Assembly: GCA_025769875.1 (NCBI GenBank)
Contig: JAGFNK010000070.1
Location: 1-64,000, forward strand
Source: Russula earlei
Lineage: Eukaryota; Basidiomycota; Agaricomycetes; Russulales; Russulaceae
Direction of reading: 5' to 3'
Length of the DNA stretch: 64,000 nucleotides
A program made the position numbers and the translations under genes. This document shows positions 34,512-44,187 of the stretch, in pieces. The first letter of the stretch is position 1. Every line of letters begins with the position of its first letter. The notes under the pieces were generated by a model. The model did not search any database, was not told the origin of the DNA, and worked only from the letters and a program-made list of their open reading frames with translations.

Positions 34512-36130
34512 CAGTGACCCAAAAAACTGTTCAAATGTTTTGTACAGTTTCATTGTATTAACCATATCTAGAGAACCACTGCAGTTGATAACATGTTAGT
34601 GGGCTTGTTTTAAAGCTCTACATCATAGCTTTGTAATAAAATACTATATATACTATGAAAATAATTATGTAAGAAGATATAAGGTATTTCTTCCAGTGTA
34701 TCCATTTGAACAGTTTTTTGCCTTAGTATCTAAATAGGGTATATGCCAAAAATTAGTAGTTTGTGTATCCTCCATTTGCTTTGAACACCTCTTCCACCCT
34801 CCTAGGCATACTTTCTATCAAATTCTGCACAACAATTTGATCAATGGCCTCCCATTCCAGCTGTGTGCACTCCTAACATTCATTGATTCCCTTAGGGGGT
34901 GTTGGATAAGCTGCAAGCCTCTTTTTGAGATGAGCCCAAAGATGCTCAATAGGATTGAGGTCTGGGGATTGAGCTGGCCAGTCCATGACCTGAATTCAGT
35001 GGTCTTGGAACCAAGATGTGGCAAGCCTGCTCTTGTGGATAGAGGCATTGTCCTGTTAAAAGAGGGTATCTCTGCATTTCTTCTTGAAATACTTGATAGA
35101 TGCAAGTAGTTCATCCTCCAAAATGCTGCAATAAAGTTCAGCATCCATCCTTCCATCAATCTTTGCTGCATGCCCAACTCCTTCCCAAGACATGCAGCCC
35201 CACAGCATCAAGGAACCTCCTCCATGTTTGACTGTTAGCTGAACAAGGCATTCAGAAAGGTGCTCTCCTCTTTTTTTCCAAGCCCATTTCTTGCCATCTG
35301 AGCTCATATGATTGATTTTGGTCTCATCTGACCAAATTACCCTCTTCCAGTCCTCCGCAGTCCAGTATAGGTACTTTTCTGCAAAGTCCTTTCTGGCCCT
35401 ATAGTGACTTGGTTTAAGGTAAGGCCTCTTCTTCTTTGTAACTGCCTTCAAGCCTGCCTTGTTAAGGTAGTTTCAAATGGTCTGATTGGAGATAGTGGAC
35501 TCTTTGATGACCTCCAACCTTCCAGCCACCTGAGGAGCAGTATCTGCTTCTCCAGAGCTAAGAAGGCGTGTGGCAAAGCAGATGTCAAGGTTAGAGAGCT
35601 TGGAAGGACGACCTCCAGAGGACTTTGGAAGATCAGGAAGGTATTTCTGGCAAATGTTGGTGATTGAACCAATGCTTCTGTGTGCTGCCTTGGCAATGTT
35701 ATGAACTGAATGGTTGGCCTGGAGAAGGGAGATGATGTAGTTGACTTCATGAGGAAGAAGAGACTTCATGATGTTGTTGGTGAAGAAGAAGCAGCTGTTT
35801 TGGCTTATTTGCACATGGTTTGAGTTTATTATAGGTCACATGACCTCCATGTTCAATTTTAGCCCTCTGGGGAAAGAATATGAATCTCAATCTGAGAAAT
35901 AATGAATTCACTGACCAAGGCCAAAAAACTGTTCAAATGGGTACACCAGCAAACATACCTTATATCTTCCTAAATAATTATGCTTATGCTGTATAAAGTA
36001 TACCATTACAAAGCTATGATGTAGAGCTTAAAAGCAAACCTAGTTACATATTATTAGCTGCAGTGGTTCTTTAGATATGGTTGATACAATGAAAATGTTC
36101 AAAACATTTGAACAGTTTTTTGGGTCACTG
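34512..36130 (-). mobile_element. Tc1-family DNA transposon, full length
   Basis: 1,619 bp, flanked by TA (34510-34511, 36131-36132); removing it restores the LTR sequence gcaatagcgatatc. Terminal inverted repeats begin CAGTGACCCAAAAAACTGTTC and run about 215-220 bp with scattered mismatches. Each arm also has an inverted copy of the tip motif at its inner border (catttgaacagttttttg.c near 34,705-34,730 and its mate near 35,917-35,945). It carries one transposase gene on minus. Confidence 0.93.
34753..35769 (-). pseudogene. Tc1 transposase with four in-frame stops
   Basis: The minus-strand frame stays aligned from the HTH region (NYIISLLQANHSVHNIAKAA, GGRPSKLSNLD) through the DDE domain: VIWSDETKI (first Asp), HGGGSLMLWGCMSWEGVG, QDNASIHKS (second Asp), [15 protein letters not shown] (third acid, Glu) to a stop at 34753. 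It is about 339 codons, normal for Tc1. Stops at 35473 (TGA), 35056 (TAA), 34996 (TGA) and 34873 (TAG) interrupt it; each is one C-to-T or G-to-A change from the expected residue (Arg, Gln, Arg or Gly, Trp). There are no frameshifts. The start is taken at 35769 (MKSLLPHEV). Confidence 0.85.
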
Positions 36131-38696
36131 TAGCGATATCTTGCACCGCAGGAGGGATAGCCCAAGAAACGGAAGGGAGTTGGTAATGCAAGGTGAGAGA
36201 GGTCTCTCTTGAGTGGAATAGGACAATATATGGCCAGTACCTGGCCTTGGTTCATAACAAGGAGCAGTCATTTGGTTCTCTAACACTTATAAATTCCCTT
36301 AGGTTCCTCTTCAGACACTCAGTGATCACATCAATGGGCATTGTCACAAGAAGGATGCAAATGTGACTCAGCAACTGCTCTCGAAGGAACAGGAGGGCAC
36401 GCTAGTTTCCTGGGTAGGCCACCAGGCCTTGATTGCTAAACCAATGGACCTGAACAATGTCAAATCTCTTGGGTATGACATGTCTGGCATCATCCCAGGG
36501 CAAGAACTGGCACCACCGTTTCCAGAAGCAGCACCCAGAGCTTCAGTCATCAAAGCCAAGTAATCTGGATCCCAAGCGTGCTCAGAACTTCAACATCTCA
36601 AATGTCACTCAATATTTTGAGCTAGTCAAGCAGGTCTATGACAAGCACCCAAACCTCCCACCAGAGCACATCTGGAACATGGACAAGAAGGGTTTGCAGC
36701 TTGGTGGCCGCAAACAGTACAAAAAATATTTTCACCTATGCACCCTCAAGAAAAGCAAATTTTATCACGTGCATTCCAATTCCCTCAAACTTGTCACCAT
36801 CATCAAGTGTATTTCGCCCTCTGGGTTGTCTGTTCCCCCAGTGTTTGTCCTTTCAAACAGGCCTCTCCTGGTCCACCATGAATCCAATCTGGATGCCCCA
36901 ATTGGGGGGATTGCCACATCCCAAAATGGGTGGATGGACAATGAAATCGGTTTGTTGTGGTTCTGCCATGCCTTCATTCCCTTTGCTCTGGACCACAAGG
37001 TCACTGACAACCCTGTCATCCTTTTTGTTGATGGTCACAACTCTCACAAGACTGATGGATTCCAGGTGCTCACATACCAACACAACATCATTGTTGTCGC
37101 CTTCCCCTCCAAGGGCACACACAAGCTCCAACTGCTCAACATCAAAGTTTTTTGCCACACACAGCAGAACTGGTCCATTCATTGTGACCACCGCATCTGT
37201 GAAAACATTCCCATCATGTGTTACAATGTCATTGTTGAGTACATGAAGGTGTGCACTCAGACAATGACCCACAAGCTCCTTGTGTCTGCGTTCTCCTCCA
37301 CTGGCATCCACCCCTTCAACCCCTCCATCTTTGTTGAGGCTGATTTTGCACCTTCCAAAGCTTACTCCACCACTCAGCATATCCCAATCTCATTTCCTGT
37401 TGATGTTCCCTCATCCTCCCCCCTTCCCTCTGAGTCCTCTGACTGGGATGGCTCAGACACAATGAGGGCATGCAAGAAGACAAGCGTGCGCAAGATGGTC
37501 TTGATGTAACAGATGAAGACCCAGTCACATTTGACTGGGACACAGAGTCCAATGATTCGGACTTCATGCCACTGCCAGACCACATGAATGACTTGCCACC
37601 ACCACATTCGTGTTCTCCTTCCATCATGTCTTCTGCAACCCCCCCCCATCCCTTCACCAGCTCCCCTCGCTTCACATCCACATGTCTTGCTTAATTCAGC
37701 TCCATCCTCTTCCTTGCCTACAATGGACAATGAACACACTTCAGCCATTATGCAAAATGTGTCAGAGCATCCATGTGATGTGTCCACCAGCCAAGACCCT
37801 CTCTGGCTCATCCCCCCCTTCACTCGCTCTCAAAGGGCAAGTTCTTCCCCTGTGATGTCTCTCTCAATCACATTTGGTTCTCACCATGCACCAATCCCCA
37901 CTACATTCCAGGAGATGAGTTCAGAGCTCTCTCGACTCTGGTTGATGGTGGAGCTGATGGGAAGGGAGATCCTTCAAGCCAGGGCAGAGACCAGCTCCAG
38001 TAACACACACTGCACCATCATGAAGCATGCAGCATCTGATGCCAGGACAGAGTTGGAAAATCAGAAGTGCAAGATGCACCATTCTGTGAAGACAAGTGCA
38101 TGTTTTGTTGCCCATCCTGAAGTTGAGGTGCAGTGGCTCACTGAACAGGAAGAGAAGGCCTGGCTCACAAGAGAGGCTGCTGAGAAGGCAGCTCAAAAGT
38201 CGACCAATGAAGCAGCTCACAATGCACAAATCTCAAAGGACATACAGTCTAAGGTTTTCAACAGTGAGTCTCAATGTCTATTTACAACAATGCTCTCATG
38301 TTTTACAGAACCACTTTCCTCATATAAATGCAAAGATGACCTTATCACGCTCTCTGGTGTGCTTGGACTCAAGATGTTGGGCATCATCAATGAGCTGGTT
38401 TGCCAGCTCAAGTCCCACCTCAAAGTGCATGCAGGCCTTTGTGATCAGCCTCAATTTGCTGGGCTCTTCCTTCAAGGCAGGCAGAATTGGATTGAGAGTG
38501 TTTAGTTAATTCCTATACGCACACAGTATTACATTGTCTTTTTTCCTTGCTCCCCCCCCCAAACCTCACATCTCATCAACAATGTAAGGTTCAAACAGTG
38601 CTTCAAAGTTTTCATTACATGTCTTGTGACTATGTGTGACTGACTGAGTGCTAGGTACCTTAAGTAAGCTGCACGGTTGGTGGGTCGGTGACAGTA

Positions 38697-39603
38697 TGAA
38701 GTGGCATTGGACACCGACCTCAAGATTCGATCACATCCAACTGCGAGGGCCCTCTATCCACATCGGTTACTTGTCATGTCGAATCGACAATGTTGCCTTC
38801 GTGCTTAACTTGCGCACGATGAACGGAAGTTCGATTCCTTCGACTTGGGCAACTTGGTGCTCTGGTGCTGCGTGGCGCTTGTCCCTCTTTTCACGATCCA
38901 CATTCGCTCGCTTGTTCTGAAGTCTCTACTGATTAACGACTTCGCTCTTACGATTTCAATCCTCCATCGTCTTCTGGGATTCGGATGCCGAGGTTGATGA
39001 TGTTGCCTCCTGGGTCTCAGCAATATCATCTCGGACAAAGATATACGTCACCCGACCGGACTACGACGATGATCGATAAGAGTCCACTGGAACGTCCCTT
39101 TCGGTAACACGTTCGGTCCTTGAAGGCTGTTTCACGGAATAGACAAGAAAGGGACATTAAACGGGCAAAAATCATTTCAAACTGGCAGACGTTCAGCGTT
39201 GCCAGCAGCTTCTACTTGCATTTTCTGCGGCAGGGAGCGCCTCCATGTCAGACAGAGTCGCGACAGAACGCCCTTTGCCGACGTTGATACACGTCGACGC
39301 CGCCTCTGAGCCCGCCGCCTAACGCGCCGTCCTCCGAATCGCTTCGATCGCCGCACCTGGCAGGCCCACGTGCACCTCCGTCACGAGCTTGGGCACGGCT
39401 GGGCCGTGTTGGGATCGCGAGTGTGTCCTCTTCCCGCGCTTGGGTTGTTCCGGTTCGTCGCGAATAGGAATGCGCCGGGGGCTATCTGGGCCACAGCGGA
39501 GTCGACGCTGCACGCAGCCGCATTTGCATTTGCATTCGCACCCGCGTCTGCACCTGGGAGCGCTGGCGCGAGAAGGAGCTCACTCGCGAAGCGGTCGCCA
39601 GGA
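38697..39603. other. Start of the CpG-rich compartment, no supported gene
   Basis: Composition changes abruptly at the pogo end. Overlapping GC-rich frames on both strands (for example 39381-39716 minus, Ala/Pro-rich) lack recognisable motifs and look like chance openings. Confidence 0.5.
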
Positions 39604-40460
39604 TCATCTGGTGGGAATGTCGGCGGAGGATGGTGTCCAGCCGAGGAGCGTGGGTGAGGCTGAGAGCGGCGGGAGGCGGTGCGGGTAAGTTCGCTCGGCG
39701 TTGTATAATATGTCATCTGTGGGTGAGAAGGACGCGATAAAACACGTTACGCGCAATCTTATCCAAAGGAACTGAGGGGAGGGACATGGCTGCTGAAGAA
39801 TGCGGCCGGGGCCTCGGAGGGGGGAGAAGAGGGACATACCATGGAAGACGGCGTGCCGCAGTCCACCGTTGTCATAAAACAATGCGCCGCGCTTTGCGTC
39901 AGGTCAGGGATCTGAGACGAGCCACTCCGAGTCGGCGCGTCCTGAGACGCTACGAGTTGGTGCGGGTGCGAGCTCTGCTGGCGGCTGGACATTAGGACCA
40001 AATTCGCTGTACCACAGCAAGTGCTAGTGTGCTGCAGCACGTCGGGCTGGCGACCGTGGTCGTGGTCGTACGAGGGCGAGGTGGTCGGGGCGGTCCTGGA
40101 TGAGTACCAGTGGTTGAAGAAAGGCAAGGCAAAAAACCGTGACGGTAACTGTATAGTGTGGATGGACACATAAAATAGACGCAAAACGCACGTTACCGAC
40201 AGCGTCGTTGCGAACAGTGACGCGGGATCAGCGGCTGCATGAAGATTGGCTGACTACTGTGCCGTGGCCCGCGTTGTAATATTCGAGCGCAATGACGACG
40301 CCCAGGAGTTGTTCTAGCGCTGAGCGAAGACGAGAAAGGAACTGGTAGGTGTACGGTGCCAGTGAGGCAGGTCAGATGAGGCCGACCTTGATCAAGAGGA
40401 GGATTGTTACGTACGCGATGTGTACGCGACTCAACGAGGACGTGATTGCCTATGATCAAG
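39604..40460 (-). CDS. Possible multi-exon gene, function unknown
   Basis: Weakly supported. On minus, a GTACGT donor near 40,415 and a CTACCAG acceptor near 40,343 precede a helix-like segment (FLSRLRSALEQLLGVVIALEYY). A second intron may run from about 40,194 to 40,151. A GTATGT...TTCAG intron lies near 39,841-39,795, and a GTAACG...CCACAG intron near 39,753-39,720, leading to a C-terminal exon (ILYNAERTYPHRLPPLSASP) that stops at 39604. The splice signals are good, but I recognise no domain and cannot fix the start. The middle part is Ser/His-rich and could be disordered or non-coding. Confidence 0.3.
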
Positions 40461-40927
40461 CTTGGGCAGTGGGCTCGTTGGTGAGCTGAGTAGGCCGTCG
40501 CTCTCGACTCAAGAGGACGTCTTGATGGGGTTCAATGCCAGTGATCATTGGCGTTTGCCCCGCTCCGAGACTCGCCATTTCGCAATAATAACGATTGTTT
40601 ATTGTTGACTCGTCTCATATATATATGAAATATACCCCAAGACTAAACGCTGAGTAAAAGCTTTGTGAAGGATATCATATAATTACAATTGCTGCTGTCC
40701 CTGAGATCGCAAAGAATTTAAAGGTATCGTACGGTTAACATAGTCCCAAAGAAAGAAATCGTCATTTGCCATGCCTAACAAATGACACAGTTCGAGTCCA
40801 ATTCTTGTGTCTTCTGCAACTTGACTTCGAGTTCACCGTTCAATGTCCCATTCTCGTCGACAAAAGATGAAACACTATGACACTAACGTGTGAATTTCCA
40901 CTGGCAGTAGCGAGAGAAATGGAAGGC
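40461..40927. other. Intergenic, nothing recognised
   Basis: AT-richer stretch with tatatatatgaaatatacc near 40,618-40,634, probably the terminator/promoter space between minus-strand genes. Confidence 0.4.
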
Positions 40928-42166
40928 TCACTCGTTCTGTAGGGTTGTTCCAAATAAAAACTTCTCGAGAGACACAACGACTTCGCGCATGGGTCCGCCA
41001 GGAGAGATCTGATAGTTGCCTGTCTTGATCGGGAGTGATGCCGCCGGTCGGTGTTTATCAGAGTTGGGATGCTTTGGTGGTATGGGTAACCCGCGGAGCG
41101 CCATCCGGCGGGCTACCGATGAGGAATCCAGGGACGTAGGTAGAGATGGCGGCGACGCATGATCGACGATAGAGAGGTGGCCATCGACCCACGAGGGTAA
41201 ACTATACTCGCTGAGGCCAAGCGAGACGAGCCACTCGCCAATGTTTAATGCCGGCTGAACCTGGACTCCCGCGACAGAAAATGCGAGGTACCACAATCTC
41301 CCTGGGGAAAGAGAGATGAAATTTTCAATACATTCATATAACGTGAAGGACGCTTACCGCGCGCTATAAACTCGATCCTGGCCAGCTTGGAGACGCGCAT
41401 GCGGAGCTGGAACTGGGTGATAGAAAAATGGACTGTGAACGCCGCCGCCGCTGCGGGACCGCCACCGGCGTGGCCGCGCGTCTCCTCGACCGTGACGGTG
41501 TCGACGGCGTCGGTTCCTCCCAGCAGGAGCCTGTCCGTGCCAGAGCGGATCGAAAAGGCCTCGTAGCGCTGCCCGAGGCGCACGAAGAGCGCATTATCCG
41601 ACACGGTCATGCACGCCAGGCGGGCATCCACGACGCTCTGGGGGCTGAGCGGGAGGGAGGAGTCGAGGATGGCGAAGACGAAGGTCGTCGGGGTCGCCGG
41701 GGGGCGTGGTGTGGTCCGCCTTGATGGGGACAGGGGGACGCTTGAGGATGGCCCAGTAGATGGGGAGGTGGCCCTCGACGAAGGGCTCCTGCAGGATCCC
41801 GGAGAAGCTGAGGCCCTGCGCTCGGCACGTCTCGGCGCAGTTCCCGAGCACGGAGTGCCACTCGTGCTCGTTGGGCCGTGCCTGCGAGAGGAGGTCGCGG
41901 ATGAAGCCCTGCGTCGCGCTGCGGACCTGCTTCGCGGTTTTGGAGAGGCCGAATATCGATGTCGGGAACCACCGCGAGGAGGTGGTGGCCTTTGTCCGGG
42001 CTCGCGGGTGGCGTTTCGAGAGGGTCGTCTGAGAGGACGACCGGGAACTCGAGGTCGAATGGATTTTGGATCCTGCGTCGACCTTAGAGTCGACGCTGGA
42101 GCCTCCGAGAGTGTGTTGGTACGGAGGAGGTGGTACTTCGTTGAAGCCCTGAGATTTGTCAATCAT
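40928..42166 (-). CDS. Conserved Agaricomycete protein of unknown function, PPPY motif near the N-terminus; apparent frameshift
   Basis: Exon 1 runs 42166-41358 and exon 2 41301-40928, around a clean 56-bp GTAAGC...CCCCAG intron (41302-41357). The N-terminus has EVPPPPYQH, a PPxY motif of the kind bound by WW domains, then a Ser-rich stretch. Conserved-looking parts are SFSGILQEPFVEGHLPIYWAI, FAILDSSLPLSP, TVHFSITQFQLRMRVSKLARIEFIARG and, across the intron, RLWYLAFSVAGV. At 41681-41682 one extra T on the coding strand (CTT in place of CT) moves the frame; dropping it joins DPDDL to VFAILD and makes total exon length a multiple of three (1,182 nt, 393 aa). This is either a sequence error or a recent mutation. 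I do not know the function. Confidence 0.65.
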
Positions 42167-42604
42167 CCTGGGCGGAGGTCGAGGGTGGGGGGGTGAGAAG
42201 TACGGACAACTATGTCCTTGAATAAAACAAGGGGCGCCAAACTAGCACAGCTCCTTCGCTGTTTTTCTGCCGAGAGCGAGGCTGTGCTTCCTGATTGAGT
42301 GTGAGCGTGCCGCCATCCTTTGCACACTTCTGGTTTTATACAAAACAGCGTTCGCATGCGTTCCAAGACCAGGCAGTGTGATTACAGACACAATCACGAT
42401 GATAGGAGGACAAAACTATAGCAAGCAAGACAGAAAGTAACAAGTGTTCACTGCGACGTCCACATATGACAAAGCCAAACAGGGAAAAGAGGTAGGGGTA
42501 TCAATGATTTCGTACGTAACATGACGCCGTTGCATTCTTCATTCACCATTCATGACGCTCCGACAACAGAAGCGCAGGCTCGCCCAAAAGCTCACTTGGG
42601 AAGG
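42167..42604. other. Intergenic, probable promoter of the 40928-42166 gene
   Basis: No gene seen. It includes the upstream region of the minus-strand gene ending at 42166 and the 3' end of FAM72. Confidence 0.4.
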
Positions 42605-43810
42605 TTACCGATCGTACACAATCAACCTGTCACCTCGCGCGCGTGGATCATCCATAGCTCCAGGAATCTCACCGCTCTGTGTGAGGTGGTGCCAGTAGAG
42701 GATATCCCCCGCGCGCAGTGGCTGTGGGCTCGGCTTGTGTGGATCCCCAGTGATGGACGAAGGCACTGGGCATGGTGACTCGGTTGCGAGTGGCGGCGTG
42801 GTACTGTATGATGAGGTCAGCGTAGGAGAAGCCGTTGAAGAATCCGGCGTAGAAGGAACGAGAGACCGAGAGGAAGTTGGGGACGATGACGATGTCTCGG
42901 CGTAGGCGGGTAGAATTCCGCGCTCACCCGGCATATAGCGTCTCTCAGAGGCCATGAGCTCGGACGAGTGGAATACAAACCGGTGGCCATTTGTCACGCG
43001 ATTCATAGCCGAGCTTGACGTCGTGCATCGCGCGCACTGAAAGAAAGGTTCCGTGAAGCTACGTATGCAAGTCATATCAAATCGGTAACATACTGGAGCG
43101 ACAATCATATAACCGACGCCAGTTCCACAACCGTGACAACAAAGTGTTTGCGTCAGGCAATCGCAGGTGCGAGGCTGCTGTTCGTTTGGCTGTTGGCGGG
43201 GTGAACTTGTCGACGACGGCCTTGCTGGGACGGCTGAACAGTTGACGGGAAGCGCGTCCGTAGAATATAGCGGGACGTGCGGGCGGAGTAGTAAAACAGC
43301 CTGGGGAGAGAGGCGGGTCCGAGTGACATGATGTCGAACAACGACTCAACGGTCAACGCGCACCTTCATTCCACGGTTGGTCAAAAACGATCGACAGTGT
43401 TTGCACACCAGTAGCCACACTTTGTGCGCAATCTGTGATGACGCAAAGGAAGGGGCATTCGCATCAAAAGACGAGGAACTAGCAGATTGCCATTGTACAT
43501 AGTTGGAAGGTCCCCAGGGGGGGTGACCACTCATTCGAGATGAGTATGGTGCGGTACGTGGAATTGGCTGTTGGGAGTGTCTGGTGACTGAGAGACTTGA
43601 AGGAAAGGAAATGCGGTCTGTGGGAACGTAGTTTTGGTGGCGAGAAGAGGCATGAGAATCAAGACTGGAAGTAGTGTCGTATATAGCGGCGGGTTCATGG
43701 AAACGCTCTCCCTCAGAGTAGGCTGGGACAAAGCCGTCCTGAGCAGTGGCGGGGGAGTAACCAGTGCCGAATGGGTAGTGAAGGACGGTGGGCGGTGTTG
43801 TTGATGGCAT
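42605..43810 (-). CDS. FAM72: FAM72-family protein
   Basis: Three exons: 43810-43364, 43300-43094 and 43036-42605, with introns of 63 and 57 bp at codon boundaries, encode 361 residues without a stop. After a disordered Ser/Pro-rich N-terminus (about 140 residues) comes the FAM72 core: VWLLVCKHCRSFLTNRGMKA, then VPLYSTD, TLCCHGCGTGVGYMIVAPC-x-x-C, and TNGHRFVFHSSE. The spaced Cys pairs (CKHC, CHGC, CARC) fit the zinc-binding pattern of the family. In mammals FAM72A binds the uracil-DNA glycosylase UNG2; a fungal role is unknown. A Ser/Pro-rich tail ends in a compact ILYWHHLTQSGEIPGA motif, which I also recall from fungal members. An upstream in-frame ATG at 43867 is possible. Divergent from the hydrolase gene at 44188. 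Confidence 0.88.
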
Positions 43811-44187
43811 CGAGGCTGAATATAAAAAGAGGGAGATGCGACGGGGAAAATGATGGGCGTGTGTCAACCAGGGGAGTAGCGGGGGAGCAGTGCAAATGCA
43901 GGGAGCGGGAGGGTGCGCACTCGCTCACCGGCCGAACAGACAGGATACCATTGCTAGAAATCTGGAGATTTCTTGCAGTGCCACTGATCGAAGATGTTAT
44001 CTCCCCCGAGACCAGCCTGCGAGAAAGTATCTGATGTTGCATTGTGTAACTCGTCGAGGATCTCAGCTCAGGTTCAGGTTCCGGTCAAACAGGGTAACAC
44101 ATGTGGGTGCCTTTGCTTTTCCATCCTCCCATGTCCACACCCGCCCCCCCCAGCATCCCTCAGTCAATCCTTAGACCAGTCCAGTTC
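43811..44187. promoter_or_regulatory. Shared divergent promoter region (FAM72 / MBL hydrolase)
   Basis: 377 bp between two divergent start codons. On the FAM72 side a TATAAAAAG-like run (minus: ctttttatattcagcc) lies about 10-20 bp before the ATG. Pyrimidine-rich CCCCCCCCAGCATCCC lies before the other gene. Sharing is inferred from position only. Confidence 0.45.

Larger units (their letters stand above)
33819..36259 (-). repeat. Solo LTR, family B, carrying a Tc1 element
   Basis: Ends TGTCAAGACATG (33819) and GGTTCATAACA (36259), with a perfect duplication AGGAG at 33814-33818 and 36260-36264. Without the 1,619-bp Tc1 element and its TA it is about 820 bp. It interrupts the N-terminal HTH coding part of the pogo transposase. 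Confidence 0.93.
33710..38505 (+). pseudogene. Pogo/CENP-B-like transposase, split by a solo LTR and inactivated
   Basis: The N-terminal HTH part lies before the LTR (about 33,740-33,818, segment ITKWQEGHFKSRQAAAIAHN) and resumes after 36,264. Then come LLSKEQEGTLVSWV (36,375), GKNWHHRFQKQHPEL (36,503), IWNMDKKGLQLGG (first Asp), PVILFVDGHNSHKT (second Asp), and NIIVVAFPSKGTHKLQLLNIKVF. The last motif in pogo transposases is PLD, so the third catalytic Asp is replaced by Asn. A long disordered region (37,400-37,900) is followed by a coiled-coil segment and a SAP-like C-terminus (PLSSYKCKDDLITLSGVLGL) ending at 38505. Frames change near 36,455 and near 37,500. Confidence 0.75.
26144..38694 (+). 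mobile_element. Large pogo-type (Tc1/mariner superfamily) DNA transposon with nested insertions
   Basis: The two ends form an inverted repeat of about 50 bp: CTGTCACCAACCCACCAACC at 26144 and its complement ending at 38694, extending through CAGCTTACTTAAGGTACCTAGCACTC. Each end is flanked by TA (26142-26143, 38695-38696). A pogo/CENP-B-like transposase runs in from about 33,710 to 38,505. Nested inside are solo LTRs of families C, A and B, a Tc1 element and a DDE_3-type transposase remnant. Subtracting the recognised LTR and Tc1 insertions leaves about 8.5 kb, still large for a pogo element, partly filled by a SAM-like gene remnant. Confidence 0.85.

Noticed and set aside
36638..37246. Plus-strand frame of 202 codons
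   Set aside because: Out-of-frame shadow of the pogo DDE domain, which is read in the overlapping frame with WNMD and VDGH motifs.
41609..42196. Plus-strand frame of 195 codons
   Set aside because: Antisense shadow of the conserved minus-strand gene 40928-42166.
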